From: Ariolimax columbianus
Taxonomy: Eukaryota; Mollusca; Gastropoda; Stylommatophora; Arionidae
Assembly (NCBI GenBank): GCA_036924085.1
Contig: JAVGWX010000002.1
Location: forward strand, 87,997,704 to 88,061,703
Length of the DNA stretch: 64,000 nt
Direction of reading: 5' to 3'
Within the stretch, counting starts at the first letter, position 1, and each line of letters begins with the position of its first letter. Positions 53,570 to 63,990 of this stretch are shown piece after piece. Position numbers and translations under genes: made by a program. The notes beneath the pieces are model-generated. The model was not told the origin of the DNA, searched no databases, and saw only the letters and a list, made by a program, of their open reading frames with translations.

Positions 53570-53639
53570 TCGCTGGCTGCTCATTCACTGTCTGCATACT
53601 CGGCCCCGCATTGGGATGTAAGAAGAGACACTGCGATCT

Positions 53640-54172
53640 GCCACCAAAGAATCTCCGTCAGTATGCATGGACGCCGTCCGTACGCATGGAAGCCGTCAGT
53701 ACGCATGGAAGCCCCCTCCACCAAAGAAACTCCGTCAGTACGCATGGAAGCCGTCAGTACGCATGGAAGCCCCCTCCACCAAAGAAACTCCGTCAGTACG
53801 CATGGAAGCCGTCAGTACGCATGGAAGCCCCCTCCACCAAAGAAACTCCGTCAGTACGCATGGAAGCCAACTCCGTCAGTACACATGGAAGCCCCCTCCG
53901 TCAGTACACATGGAAGCCGCCTCCACCAAAGAAACTCCGTCAGTACGCATGGAAGCCCCCTCCACCAAAGAAACTCCGTCAGTACACATGGAAGCCCGCC
54001 ACCACAAAAGAAACTCCATCAGTACACATGAAGCCCCCTCCACCAAAGAAACTCCGTCAGTACGCATGGAAGCCCCCTGCACCAAAGAAACTCCGTCAGT
54101 ATACATGGAAGCCCGTCACCACAAAAGAAACTCCATCAGTACACATGGATGCCCCACCACCAAAGAAACGCA
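53640..54172. repeat. Composite 39 bp / 20 bp minisatellite
   Basis: Long unit ccgtcagtacgcatggaagc cccctccaccaaagaaact (39 bp), mixed with a short form of about 20 bp (ccgtcagtacgcatggaag). About 14 long-unit equivalents. Variants carry acacatgg or gcccgccacc. All three plus frames are open (LRQYAWKPPPPKK, SVRMEAPSTKETP, VSTHGSPLHQRN), so the 243-codon frame 53446-54177 is not evidence of a protein. It starts about 70 bp after a SINE-A tail. Confidence 0.92.
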
Positions 54173-54179
54173 ATTAAGC

Positions 54180-54745
54180 TGAATAATATCAGCATGAAAG
54201 ACTCACAACACATGGAAAGACAGCATTTGTTTGCTGCCAGAAGTGTTTTCGTCTGGTAAAGTTGTCTTACCGGATTAGTGAGCCCTTCTACCAGGCATGT
54301 ATGCAATTGAGGAATTTGATTGCCCTACATTGTGGTCGGAAGGGGACCGGATACATTTCTGGTTTCTACCTTGGGTAGGAAGGAAAGCCATGGACCCCCA
54401 GTGCGTTTATTATCTATAATACACAAGAGCTAATCGCACAGGGGCACTGATTAGGAGAAGAAGAAACGTGATGTAATGACACGAGAGTAATTAACTAGGT
54501 TAATTTATAATATATATGGTTCTGGGACCCCATGCTTGGATGGACAGAATAGCACCTCCATGCGTGTTTTACAATACGACTAAAGATAGTTGTCAATGGG
54601 ACTAGCAACCTCATCATGTAAATCGAATTCCTACAGAAACCGCTGCAATATCGTGCAAGGTGCTTCATAAGAGGGTTTCTTAAGGAGTTTTGTCAGTAGT
54701 AGTGGCCCAATGCTTCGATAAATCAATCATTGCAGTCAAATCCCT
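54180..54745. other. No supported feature
   Basis: A block at 54600-54650 (gggactagcaacctcatcat) recurs near 28735. Otherwise unassigned. Confidence 0.4.
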
Positions 54746-54749
54746 TCGC

Positions 54750-55030
54750 TCCTCTCGGTGCGTAGGCTATTGACAACATCCCGTCAGCATACACGGTCCT
54801 GGGCTGTTCTTTCTGCCTTTCTCTTCTATCTTTTCGTACGACTTTATTCCCATTGCCGTGGTAGTCGAGGGTTTTTTAGGCTTAGGACTGCAGGCCGCTT
54901 CGCCACTGCTGCTGCTACCTCTTATGCTGCAACAGAACATTAGCAATTACCTTAACGGGAATTCGATTCGCTGCCCTCCTTGTAAGTAGGTAGGCGTCGA
55001 AACATTTGGCCACCCGCTTTTCTCCAGGTG
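54750..55030 (-). mobile_element. tRNA-headed SINE, minus
   Basis: On minus from about 55025: gcgggtggccaaatgtttcg (A-box-like TGGCCAAATGT), then gcgaatcgaattcccg (B-box-like) about 45 bases on. The body contains gcagcagcagtggcgaagcg. Weaker promoter match than the 45.6 kb SINE. Confidence 0.6.
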
Positions 55031-55159
55031 TAATAATTTAATTTAATTTCCTTCTCACATTCTTGTCCCCATGTATTTTTGGGCCTACCTTTCTTTATTT
55101 TTTTCTTGATGATTTCATGTAAGAGCCTCTGTCTGGCTATGCTAGACGATGTCTTCTCT

Positions 55160-56950
55160 AGCGCATGTCCTATCCAGCCCCACTGGCTGCTGTTGGCACC
55201 TTTCCCCAGAGGTCTTCATTCATGACCATGCCCTGCCACGTTATACCCATTATCCTTCGTAGGCATTTGTTAACGAAAGACAGGAGTCTGCTTGTATGGT
55301 ATTGGTCGCTCTCCATGTCTCCGCTCCATACATCATGTAGCAGGTCCTTTGCAGAACGTCGCTCTCACAACAGCCGATCTGTAAGACTTGATCTCTAGCC
55401 AGAACTCCCGCCTCTGTCGCTGTCATCTTCAGGACCTCCGTGATGTCATATGTCCATCTTCTCGTCTGCCCCTCTTTCCAGGTACCATGCCCTCCAGTAT
55501 CGTTCTCTATAAGCCATAATGTGGCCAACATGTTTTTGTTATCCGGACAATATATTATATATCCTACCCAATTTTCCTCGATATCCAGTTCATTTAGGAT
55601 ATCTGCATTTGTCCTTTTCGCTATCCATGGTATTTTGAACACTTTCATGTTGCATTTTAATGCACAGGAATTATTCTTGATCTTAACTTAACGTCTTTAC
55701 ACTGGTTTAGAAGACTCTATAGAGTCTGTATACAGTTTCATTTACATTACCTTGCTCTAAAAGATATGCGCATCCAATCTATTATAACATGCATTAATTG
55801 ATCCTGCCTCCACCACTCCCTGTGGCAATGCATTCCAAGCATTCATCACTCTCTGACTAAAAAAATATTTCTTAATATCTAATGTGGGCCTTTCTTTAGT
55901 TAATTTGTAGCTATGCCCTCTTGTTCTTGTAGGTGCTTGTTTTTTTGGAAAAAAAAACTTGTTATAGTCATATCTAATTTATCCGTTCCTTTGATTATCT
56001 TATGAGCCTATATTTTGTCACCTCGAATTCTTCACTTTTCTAGACACTGTAGGCCAGTTTTTCTGATTCTCCTCATAACTGTAATCCCACTATCAGCTTT
56101 GTTGCTCTTTTTTGTATCCTTTCCAGCACGTTTATATCCCCTCTACGATAAGAACTCCACACCTGTGCACAGTACTCCAATCCAGATCTAACTAATACTT
56201 TATACAGATTGGCTATCACTTCATTACTTCTTTGTTTAATATTTCTTGTTTTCAAACGTTTCATTGCATTTACCCTTTTCACTGCTACCTGGACTTGCTC
56301 ACTCACCTTACCTGTATGATCTATTATAACCCCTAGTGCCCTTTCCTTTTCTATCTTACTAATATTGTTCTCGCCCATTCTGTAATTATGTTCCAGATTG
56401 GATCTACCCGTGTAAATGACTACATTTATCTACATTAAACTCCATTTACTAGGTTACAAACTTACTTCTTAAGTGTTTGTGTGGTGCATTGCCATATCCA
56501 TTCTACTCCTGACTTCCTTCAGACAATCTTCGTTGTTGCTTCTAATTGAGCCGACGAACTCAAAGCTTGTGACTTTCTCAATCTCCTGTTGTTTTGAAAT
56601 AACGTTAGGTTTGGTTTTTGCCTTGTCTGTGCTAATTATCTTGGTTTTATTTATAATCAGATCTAGATTTTGGTCTTCGCTTTGTTGTTCTACCGACAGA
56701 ATCATCCGTTCCAGTCCCGCGGAGTAACTGTCTCATCTGCATATCGAGAGTTTTGCCATCTCGTTTATCCTGATTGGTGAAGGCTCGAACTTGTAATTTT
56801 TAACCTTCATCATTATAGATTCAGCATATATATTGAAAAGACAAGGGGAGAGCATGCATGTCTGTCTTACCCCTTTTTTAACTTCGATCTTGACACTGGC
56901 TTTGAATATTCAAACGTTGGTGTGAATCTTCATTTCTCTGGACCTCCATT
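55160..56950 (-). mobile_element. RTE-3 LINE, split by a CR1
   Basis: Minus strand: MILSVEQQSEDQNLDLIINK, TKIISTDKAKTKPNVISKQQ, SFEFVGSIRSNNEDCLKEVR (56700-56520), then a CR1 (56455-55683), then KVFKIPWIAKRTNADILNEL, DIEENWVGYI, WKEGQTRRWTYDITEVLKMT, VLARDQVLQIGCCESDVLQR (55640-55340), TCYMM. Same family and end as 44405-45238. 5' truncated near motif C. Confidence 0.82.
55683..56455 (-). mobile_element. CR1 insertion within RTE-3
   Basis: Left edge on plus is gatcttaacttaacgtcttt, the CR1 3' end; right edge is in codons of the CR1 region before GENNI. Minus strand: MGENNISKIEKERALGVIID, HTGKVSEQVQVAVKRVNAMK, LYKVLVRSGLEYCAQVWSSY, RIQKRATKLIVGLQL. The frame breaks after that. Confidence 0.87.
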
Positions 56951-57000
56951 TGTTGTTTAGTGTCAGGAATGCCAGTCTGACTTTCCAATTATGATCCTTC

Positions 57001-57646
57001 TATAGCAGAGTCCAGGTTTCCACTATCTATAATGGTACCACATTTATCCACACCATTCACGACCACACACAGTAAATAACATGTAACACAGCAGGTGGCA
57101 TATTTATTATATCAATACTCTTACAAAAACTATTAAAGTGAGTGCAATGTGATTACAACAATATAAGAAATACAATCTTATCTAAATAGAGACATGAAGT
57201 TTACAAGCATAAGCTATTGATGTTGCTCCCAACTAATCCAACCCATTTCAAGCCCCACACCCCCCTCCCCTTATCTGCACCCTCAACACACTCTCCAAAA
57301 CTCGTCCTCACGTTCGTATTCTTTGACACTCAGATCCCCTCAGGTGGGTGATCTGGACATAATACATTCGATATATTCAACTTATACTCACATATGATCA
57401 CACACTCAATCGATCTGCGTATACCCAGGCTGTGGAACATACATAGTTCCCTCGGTGTCTACACACACCACACATACATCTAGATCTCTCTTAGATACAG
57501 GGCGCCCAACACACACCTTATAGACCGACTGGCCAAGACTCGAAGGCGTATGCTGGTTCAGCGACCCTGTTCCTACACATTCCTAAAATCAGCCTATCAA
57601 TCACCCTTCTATTAAGTCGGTGAGCTAAATAGACTCCTAGCTAAAT

Positions 57647-57684
<38 letters not shown>

Positions 57685-58236
57685 ATCAGTCTGCTTGAGT
57701 TGTTGTTGCTTAGATGTTTGCCTCACTAGTTTCTACTGGCGTCGGCGCGCCCATTCCACCCCAGACCGTAGTCCATTGAGCGATATCAGGACGCATAAAC
57801 CAGTGCTTGGATGCATGTGTGCGTCTGTATGTACCTATGCTAGGTTTGTGCGCTCTCAGAAGCCAGCCCAACCAAAGTGCAATGGAAGGGACTCAACTAT
57901 GAGGGCGAGTGTGAAAATTGTGCAAGAGTGTGACTGTTGGACAATCTTTGTCTAGTATTATATAGTCTCAAGCATTATCAGAGCTGTCCAATGAATCTCC
58001 GGGGGATGGCCTCTTGTCTGTCACTCATTCCACACTACCCAAATCGGAACGCCAGTGGTCAGCACCTAGCCTCTTTCCTGTCTAGACACCTTCTTTCTCC
58101 CAACCCCGTTTTCCTTTCTTGACTTAGTATCGAGACGGTGAGTGACCTTGGCACACATTCAGGTACCTTTGTTCTCAGAGTCGCCGACCACATCATCCCT
58201 GTCCTAAACGCTCATGCTCCGGCTGGAACTGTTACA
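57001..58236 (-). mobile_element. Second solo LTR, 4 bp TSD, with SINE-C inside
   Basis: cttc at 56997-57000 and 58237-58240. Ends are tatagcag (left, one change from tgtag) and ctgttaca (right). It aligns with the 31.5 kb LTR through cacagcaggtggcatattta, cagatcccctcaggtgggtg, and the right-hand end ccggctggaactgttaca. Without the SINE the unit is about 975-990 bp. Substantial divergence between the two copies means they are old or belong to separate subfamilies. Confidence 0.82.
57699..57945 (-). mobile_element. SINE-C copy inside the solo LTR
   Basis: Left edge gttgttgttgcttagatgtt is the reversed (AAC)n tail. The core ggcgcgcccattccacccca, gcatgtgtgcgtctgtatgt is almost identical to 39690-39930. 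The 31.5 kb LTR lacks it, so the SINE is younger than this LTR. Confidence 0.85.
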
Positions 58237-58240
58237 CTTC

Positions 58241-58815
58241 CATCTGCATCTGTCACCTCCATCAGTCTCAAAAATAGGCGATGGTATATTCCAGGGGCTA
58301 ACAGATGCTGGGATTGACCTGACACGTCACTAGTGGATTTTCACCTGCCCCCCCAAAATATAAAACAAAGGAGGTCGTGCCTCCATACGACGTCTAACGA
58401 CATAAGTGGACCGAAGACAGACAGATAGATAGATCTGTACATTCAGAAGTATCAATTATGGTGTCGAAATCATCCTGTTGAAAGGACAGGAAGAAGAAGT
58501 GAATGTGTAAGCGCAGAAGCGACTTTCCTTTCTTTCCTGTTGAGTGACTAATATATGTTCCAAGTGTTTAAAATCCGCTTGCCTTAGCAAGCCCGTGTTT
58601 ACGTGATGTGATCTCCTGCGGTATAAATAGTTGCTGTCTCCCCGCTGGCAGGACGAGTTTATGTCCTCTCACCTGTCAAGTTCTTGTCCTCGTTAAAGGC
58701 GAGCCTAGCTTTTTGGCGACATGTTATTGTGGAAGCCACTCGTACCGAGTTAATTTCACTCTTGACATGTATTTGGTAGCAGGTTACAGTGGCTCTTCTA
58801 ACGTCCAGATGCGTG
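58241..58815. other. No supported feature
   Basis: Unassigned sequence; only a short c-run and a gaagaagaag tail-like block at 58490 (gacaggaagaagaagtg). Confidence 0.4.
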
Positions 58816-58819
58816 CTTA

Positions 58820-58970
58820 GTCTTAGTCGATCTGTACTTCTACAGTGGTGGATGGCCATGTGCAGGTCCCAGCTCTGGTGTAAGCTGGATGTAGCCAGGA
58901 GGAGGATTTCCTGCTTAGCTGGCTAGGCTCGTGCAGCTTGTTACTCCGCTGCGTTGGAACACGTGCCGAA
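58820..58970 (+). repeat. Repeat D, partial copy
   Basis: Blocks gtgcaggtcccagctctggt, gtaagctggatgtagccagg, ttgttactccgctgcgttgg match 20890-21040 in the same orientation. It is followed directly by the SINE-B (AAC)n tail. Confidence 0.75.
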
Positions 58971-58974
58971 AAAG

Positions 58975-59320
58975 GTTGTTGTTGAATGCCCACAATGAGT
59001 AGGATTGTATGCGCCCTAAAAATGACGTTACGGGGCGGGATGTCGTAGATTTCCTTACTTCCCTAGCGTGCTGATGAAGGTAGACCAGGGCCCTCCAGGT
59101 GGTTGTGCTATGCTTGGCTTCATCTGCGTGTCGCTCACTACTACGGGGATCACATCGATGCACATCTCTCTAGCCCGACTGCTTTGAAAACAGCCTGTTT
59201 CCTGAGAACGCCACGTGGAAGAGAGATAGTGGTCTTGGTCAGTATAATATGCCTGCCTGACCCTGACACGACGTTCTGGTCAGCATGTTGTGCCTGACTG
59301 GACAAGCGTTTCAGTTTCCA
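58975..59320 (-). mobile_element. SINE-B copy
   Basis: Left edge gttgttgttgaatgcccaca (reversed tail), then gtatgcgccctaaaaatgac, gcttggcttcatctgcgtgt, cgggatgtcgtagatttcct and, at the right, gcctgactggacaagcgttt. Same limits as the 9.9 and 12.1 kb copies, but no TSD recognised. Confidence 0.82.
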
Positions 59321-59339
59321 TGATGCGTACTTGAACATG

Positions 59340-59520
59340 TGGATCGGTACCCTCCTGACTAGTGCAGTAAACGGCTCTTCAGTAAGCTATCACTATGGGG
59401 ATTCAAGTGTCGATCCCTTCTCTTCGGCCAGACTGCTGTGACACAGCCTGTTTCTTGAAAGCCCGATCTGAACGGAAAGTTGTGATTTGATCAGTATGTT
59501 TCAATCTGACCCATCTGGTA
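59340..59520. repeat. Diverged SINE-B-like repeat
   Basis: agtaaacggctcttcagtaa, gatttgatcagtatgtttca resemble the 42.8 and 61.6 kb repeats. Limits uncertain. A little unassigned sequence follows to 59741. Confidence 0.45.
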
Positions 59521-59741
59521 TCATTGGCTTCCTCAATATTTTCGGTTATACCAAGGCGTACACCTCATTAACACTAATCGCTTCATGTATTTATATAGTT
59601 CCCGTCTTAGGGTCACAAGAGGTCAGAGCAGTGACTGGCAGAGTCTTGACACTTTGGTCTCATTACATACTAAGTTGTAGTCTCATATGCAGTGTTGGTT
59701 TGGTCGCGGTGATTTCATTTGAGCCTTGAAAGCTTTTGGTA

Positions 59742-61105
59742 AATGTGTGCCTTGAACGCTGACTGACTATAAATGTGTGACGTGAAAGCTGACTATAAAT
59801 GTAGGATATGAAAGCTGACTATAAATATGGGATATGAAAGCTGACTATAAATGTAGGATGTGAAAGCTGACTATAAATGTGGGATGTGAAAGCTGACTAT
59901 AAATGTAGGATGTGAAAGCTGACTATAAATGTGGGATGTGAAAGCTGACTATAAATGTAGGATGTGAAAGCTGACTATAAATGTAGGATGTGAAAGCTGA
60001 CTATAAATGTGGACGTGAAAGCTGACTATAAATGTGGGACGTGAAAGCTGACTATAAATGTGGGATGTGAAAGCTGACTATAAATGTGTGATGTGAAAGC
60101 TGACTATAAATGTGGGATGTGAAAGCTGACTATAAATGTGGGATGTGAAAGCTGACTGACTATAAATGCGTGACGTGAAAGCTGACTATAAATGTAGGAT
60201 GTTAAAGCTGACTATAAATGTGTGATGTGAAAGCTTACTATAAATGTGTTATGTGAAAGCTGACTATAAATGTGTGATGTGAAAGCTGACTATAAATGTG
60301 TGATGTGAAAGCTGACTATAAATGTGGGATGTGAAAGCTGACTATAAATGTTGGATGTGAAAGCTGACTGACTATATATGCGTGACGTGAAAGCTGACTA
60401 TAAATGTAGGATGTTAAAGCTGACTATAAATGTGTGATGTGAAAGCTTACTATAAATGTGTGATGTTAAAGCTGACTATAAATGTGTGACGTGAAAGCTT
60501 ACTATAAATGTGTTATGTGAAAGCTGACTATAAATGTGTGATGTGAAAGCTGACTATATAATGTGTGATGTGAAAGCTGACTATAAATGTAGGATGTGAA
60601 AGCTGACTGACTATAAATGTGTGATGTGAAAGCTGACTGACTATAAATGTGTGATGTGAAAGCTGACAATAAATGTGTGATTTGAAAGCTGACTATAAAT
60701 GTGTGATGTGAAAGCTGACTATAAATGTGTGATTTGAAAGCTGACTATAAATGTGTGATTTGAAAGCTGACTATAAATGTGTGATGTGAAAGCTGACTAT
60801 AAATGTGTGATGTGAAAGCTGACAATAAATGTGTGATTTGAAAGCTGACTATAAATGTGTGATGTGAAAGCTGACTATAAATGTGTGATGTGAAAGCTGA
60901 CTATAAATGTGTGATTTGAAAGCTGACTATAAATGTGTGATGTGAAAGCTGACTATAAATGTGTGATGTGAAAGCTGACTATAAATGTGTGATTTGAAAG
61001 CTGACTATAAATGTGTGACGTGAAAGCTGACTATAAATGTGTGACGTGAAAGCTGACTATAAATGTGTTATGTGAAAGCTGACTATAAATGTGTGATGTG
61101 AAAAC
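59742..61105. repeat. 26 bp minisatellite, about 52 copies
   Basis: Unit gtgtgatgtgaaagctgact ataaat. Variants gaaagcttac, gatttg and gacgtg are scattered in blocks, and a few units carry a duplicated gactgact. Every unit contains ctataaat. Largest array in the window, about 1.36 kb. Confidence 0.96.
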
Positions 61106-61239
61106 TTACGATAATCTCCGAAACGTTCGAGAGACCGCAGTAGAGGGTAGTATCAGTAATGCTACAAATGGAGTTGTTTGCAAGCTATTCGTCCAAAGGT
61201 TTTCACTTGTAACAAGTTAACAGACTTGTTATATTCCTA

Positions 61240-61790
61240 GACATGCTGAATAAGTGGGGCTTAGTCTTCCAGGCTGTAGTGCAATGCATGAATTAGCAGT
61301 CGGCTCACCGCTATAGGAATCACATTGTCAATTCCACCTCGTTGGCCAGGCTACTGCAACACGGTTTCAGGAGCGCAATGATGATGAAATGCGGTCATCC
61401 CTGCTGTAAAGAAGACTACGTTCTGGAAAGAACGTCACGTAACATGTCTTGACATAGTCAGAAGGCCACCGCTAAATTTAGCCTACTTGCAGGAAGTCTT
61501 TGAGCTCGAAGCTTCATGTGCTGATTTTAGTAAATACTAAACGTTTTTTGTTCTGGTAGTGGGTTACAGTGACTTCTCGAGGCGTCTATGAGAAGGTGGA
61601 TCAGGGTTCTGGTAGCTGTAGTGCAATGCGAGTCTCATCAGAAAGCTCACCACTAGGACGGTTACAATGTCGGATCGCACCTCGTACGATAGACCGAAGG
61701 GACATAACCTGATTCCAGGAGAAAAAATGACATGAACTGCGGTTCCTGATCAGTATGTTTCACCTGAACCTGATTACTGCTCGCTCCTGC
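61240..61790. repeat. Two diverged SINE-B-like repeats
   Basis: 61245-61400 (gctgtagtgcaatgcatgaa, cctcgttggccaggctactg) and 61570-61790 (gagaaggtggatcagggttc, gctgtagtgcaatgcgagtc, gatcagtatgtttcacctga) resemble 32490-32760 and 42780-42960. No TSDs found. Confidence 0.5.
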
Positions 61791-62250
61791 ATCTTGATTA
61801 AATGCACTTATGTTCTCTTGTAGAAGTAGTGACTCTAATACTTTGTTCTACGTTACGAGTTTGCCAGCCCCACGCACAACCCTACATATTCATAGTATGG
61901 TGTAGTCTTTTATCTATCCCTCGCCGACATGGCCTTCGTGGCATCCACACTGGAAACATTAAACATTGACTAGACTTGCCATTCTGTTATAACCTTGCTC
62001 CACAGACGCTGCAACAGTAATTTATTTACATTGTATCAAAATTTGGACCGTCTTCTTAAGCTCTTTTATGGCTCCACCTGATGTGGTGTTCTCTTATAAC
62101 TTTCTTGATTTTCGGCCTTTTAACTCTTCTTATATCCTGTGGGCTCTAATCCAAACCACGTATGGCTAAATTGTTGACATTTGTTTTATAAGATGTGTCC
62201 ATCCAATTTCTGCTTTCTACCCAGCTGTCTTTGTTTTTACACCTGTGTAT
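61791..62250. other. No supported gene
   Basis: 61865 (ttgccagccccacgcacaac) recalls the 6.0 kb duplication. Nothing else recognised. A (GAA)-type tail in reverse with catcgttcg (62250-62271) is a SINE-A 3' tip that abuts the next array. Confidence 0.4.
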
Positions 62251-62271
62251 TTCTTCTTCTTCATCGTTCGC

Positions 62272-62845
62272 TCTCAAATAATCGTTTCTATCTCCATAAA
62301 ATAATAGTATCCATCCCCCTCAAATAATAGTATCCATCTCTCTCAAATAATAGTATCTATCCCCCTCAAATAATAGTATCCATCTCTCTCAAATAATAGT
62401 ATCTATCCACCTCAAATAATAGTATCCATCTACCTCAAATAATCGTATCCATCTCCCTCAAATAATCGTATCCATCTCCCTCAAATAATAGTATCCATCT
62501 TCCTCAAATAATAGTATCCATCTCCCTCAAATAATAGTATCTATCCCCCTCAAATGATCGTATATATCCCCCTCAAATAATAGTATATATCCCCCTCAAA
62601 TAATAGTATCTATCCCCCTCAAATAATAGTATCTATCCCCATCAAATGATCGTATATATCCCCCTCAAATAATAGTATCTATCCCCCTCAAATGATCGTA
62701 TCTATCCACCTCAAATAATCGTATCTATCCCCCTCAAATAATCGTATATATCTCCCTCTAATAATCGTATCTATCCCCTTAAATAATCGTATCTATCCCC
62801 TTAAATAATCGGTATCTCCCTCAAATAATCGTATCCATCTCCCTC
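62272..62845. repeat. 22 bp minisatellite, about 26 copies
   Basis: Unit ccctcaaataatagtatcta tc, with variants aatcgtat, catct and atatatc. It starts directly at a SINE-A 3' tip (ttcttcttcatcgttcgctctc) and ends at the LINE-H fragment. Confidence 0.95.
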
Positions 62846-62854
62846 ATAAGCCTG

Positions 62855-63990
62855 TCGGTCATTCTCAGGCTTTTGTTATCCCCGTACAGTTTCTCGCAAT
62901 TGGGTTGAGGAGGACCATGTAGTCACTCTGCTCTTCTCGTGGAGCCGGCAGACCTGCAGAGCATGATCCATTGTTTGTTTGTTCTCCTCACATGGGGAGT
63001 TTGTTGAACAAATGATTTGTCAGTCTGCAGTGACCCGTTCGCAGTCTGAATATTGTCACTTTGACAAAGAGCAGTATGATTCTGCTATAACAGATTCTTA
63101 CATTCACGAGTTCATCAGACGAGTCCATCAGACAGGCTGTCCAATTCATTATTTGTATGGTTTCTGAGGGCCATTATCACCGACAGGGAATCTGTAAGGA
63201 AGACTATCTTGTCTCTGACATGCTTCTTGCTTTCCACTATGGCTATTGCAGTTATTTTTAGTGCATCAGCCTAAGGCTTTCGTTTGAGAATTTTCCAGTA
63301 GCTTCCACTGAGATGTGGATTTCCTGTCCATACACCTGGATATCTAACACAACGTATGGGGCGTTTATTGGGGACGGTCTGTAGTCTGGATGTGATAGTT
63401 ACATGTGATGGAGCCATCTGTTAGTGAAGGTCTGTAGTCTGGATGTGATAGTTACATGTGATGGAGCCATCTGTTAGTGAAGGTCTGTAGTCTGGATGTG
63501 ATAGTTACATGTGATGGAGCCATCTGGTAGTGAAGGTCTGTAGTCTGGATGTGATAGTTACATGTGATGGAGCCATCTGGTAGTGAAGGTCTGTAGTCTG
63601 GATGTGATAATTACATGTGATGTAGCCATCTGGTAGTGAAGGTCTGTAGTCTGGATGTGATAGTTACATGTGATGTAGCCATCTGGTAGTGAAGGTCTGT
63701 AGTCTGGATGTGATAGTTACATGTGATGGAGCCATCTGGTATTGAAGGTCTGTAGTCTTGATGTGATAGTTACATGTGATGTAGCCATCTGGTAGTGAAG
63801 GTCTGTAGTCTGGATGTGATAGTTACACGTGACGAAGCCATCTGTTAGTGAAGGTCTGTAGTCTGGATGTGATAGTTACATGTGATGGAGCCATCTGGTA
63901 GTGAAGGTCTGTAGTCTCTCATAATCTAATTACACGTGACGGTGCCATCTGTTAGTGAAGGTCTGTAGTTTGCATGTGATAGTTACATGC
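62855..63990 (-). mobile_element. LINE-H-type 3' end, minus, decayed
   Basis: Minus strand from the window end: repeated LTDGSITCNYHIQTTDRP, i.e. the RNase H first catalytic segment (TDGS) caught in a 53 bp array, then HTLLDIQVYGQEIHISVEAT, GKFSNE, VFRLRTGHCRLTNHLFN-like (about 63050-63000), the knuckle region CEENKQTMDHALQVCRLHEK (63000-62940), LRENCTG. Ends near 62855. Stops throughout. Its upstream part lies beyond the window. Confidence 0.72.

Noticed and set aside
53446..54177. 243-codon plus-strand open frame
   Set aside because: It runs through SINE-A and a minisatellite whose units leave all three frames open. No start context, domain or codon signal supports a protein.
59742..61105. 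Telomeric or centromeric repeat
   Set aside because: The 26 bp unit has no telomere motif, and a single 1.36 kb array gives no evidence of a centromere.
62979..63167. 62-codon plus frame
   Set aside because: Antisense to the decayed LINE-H fragment.
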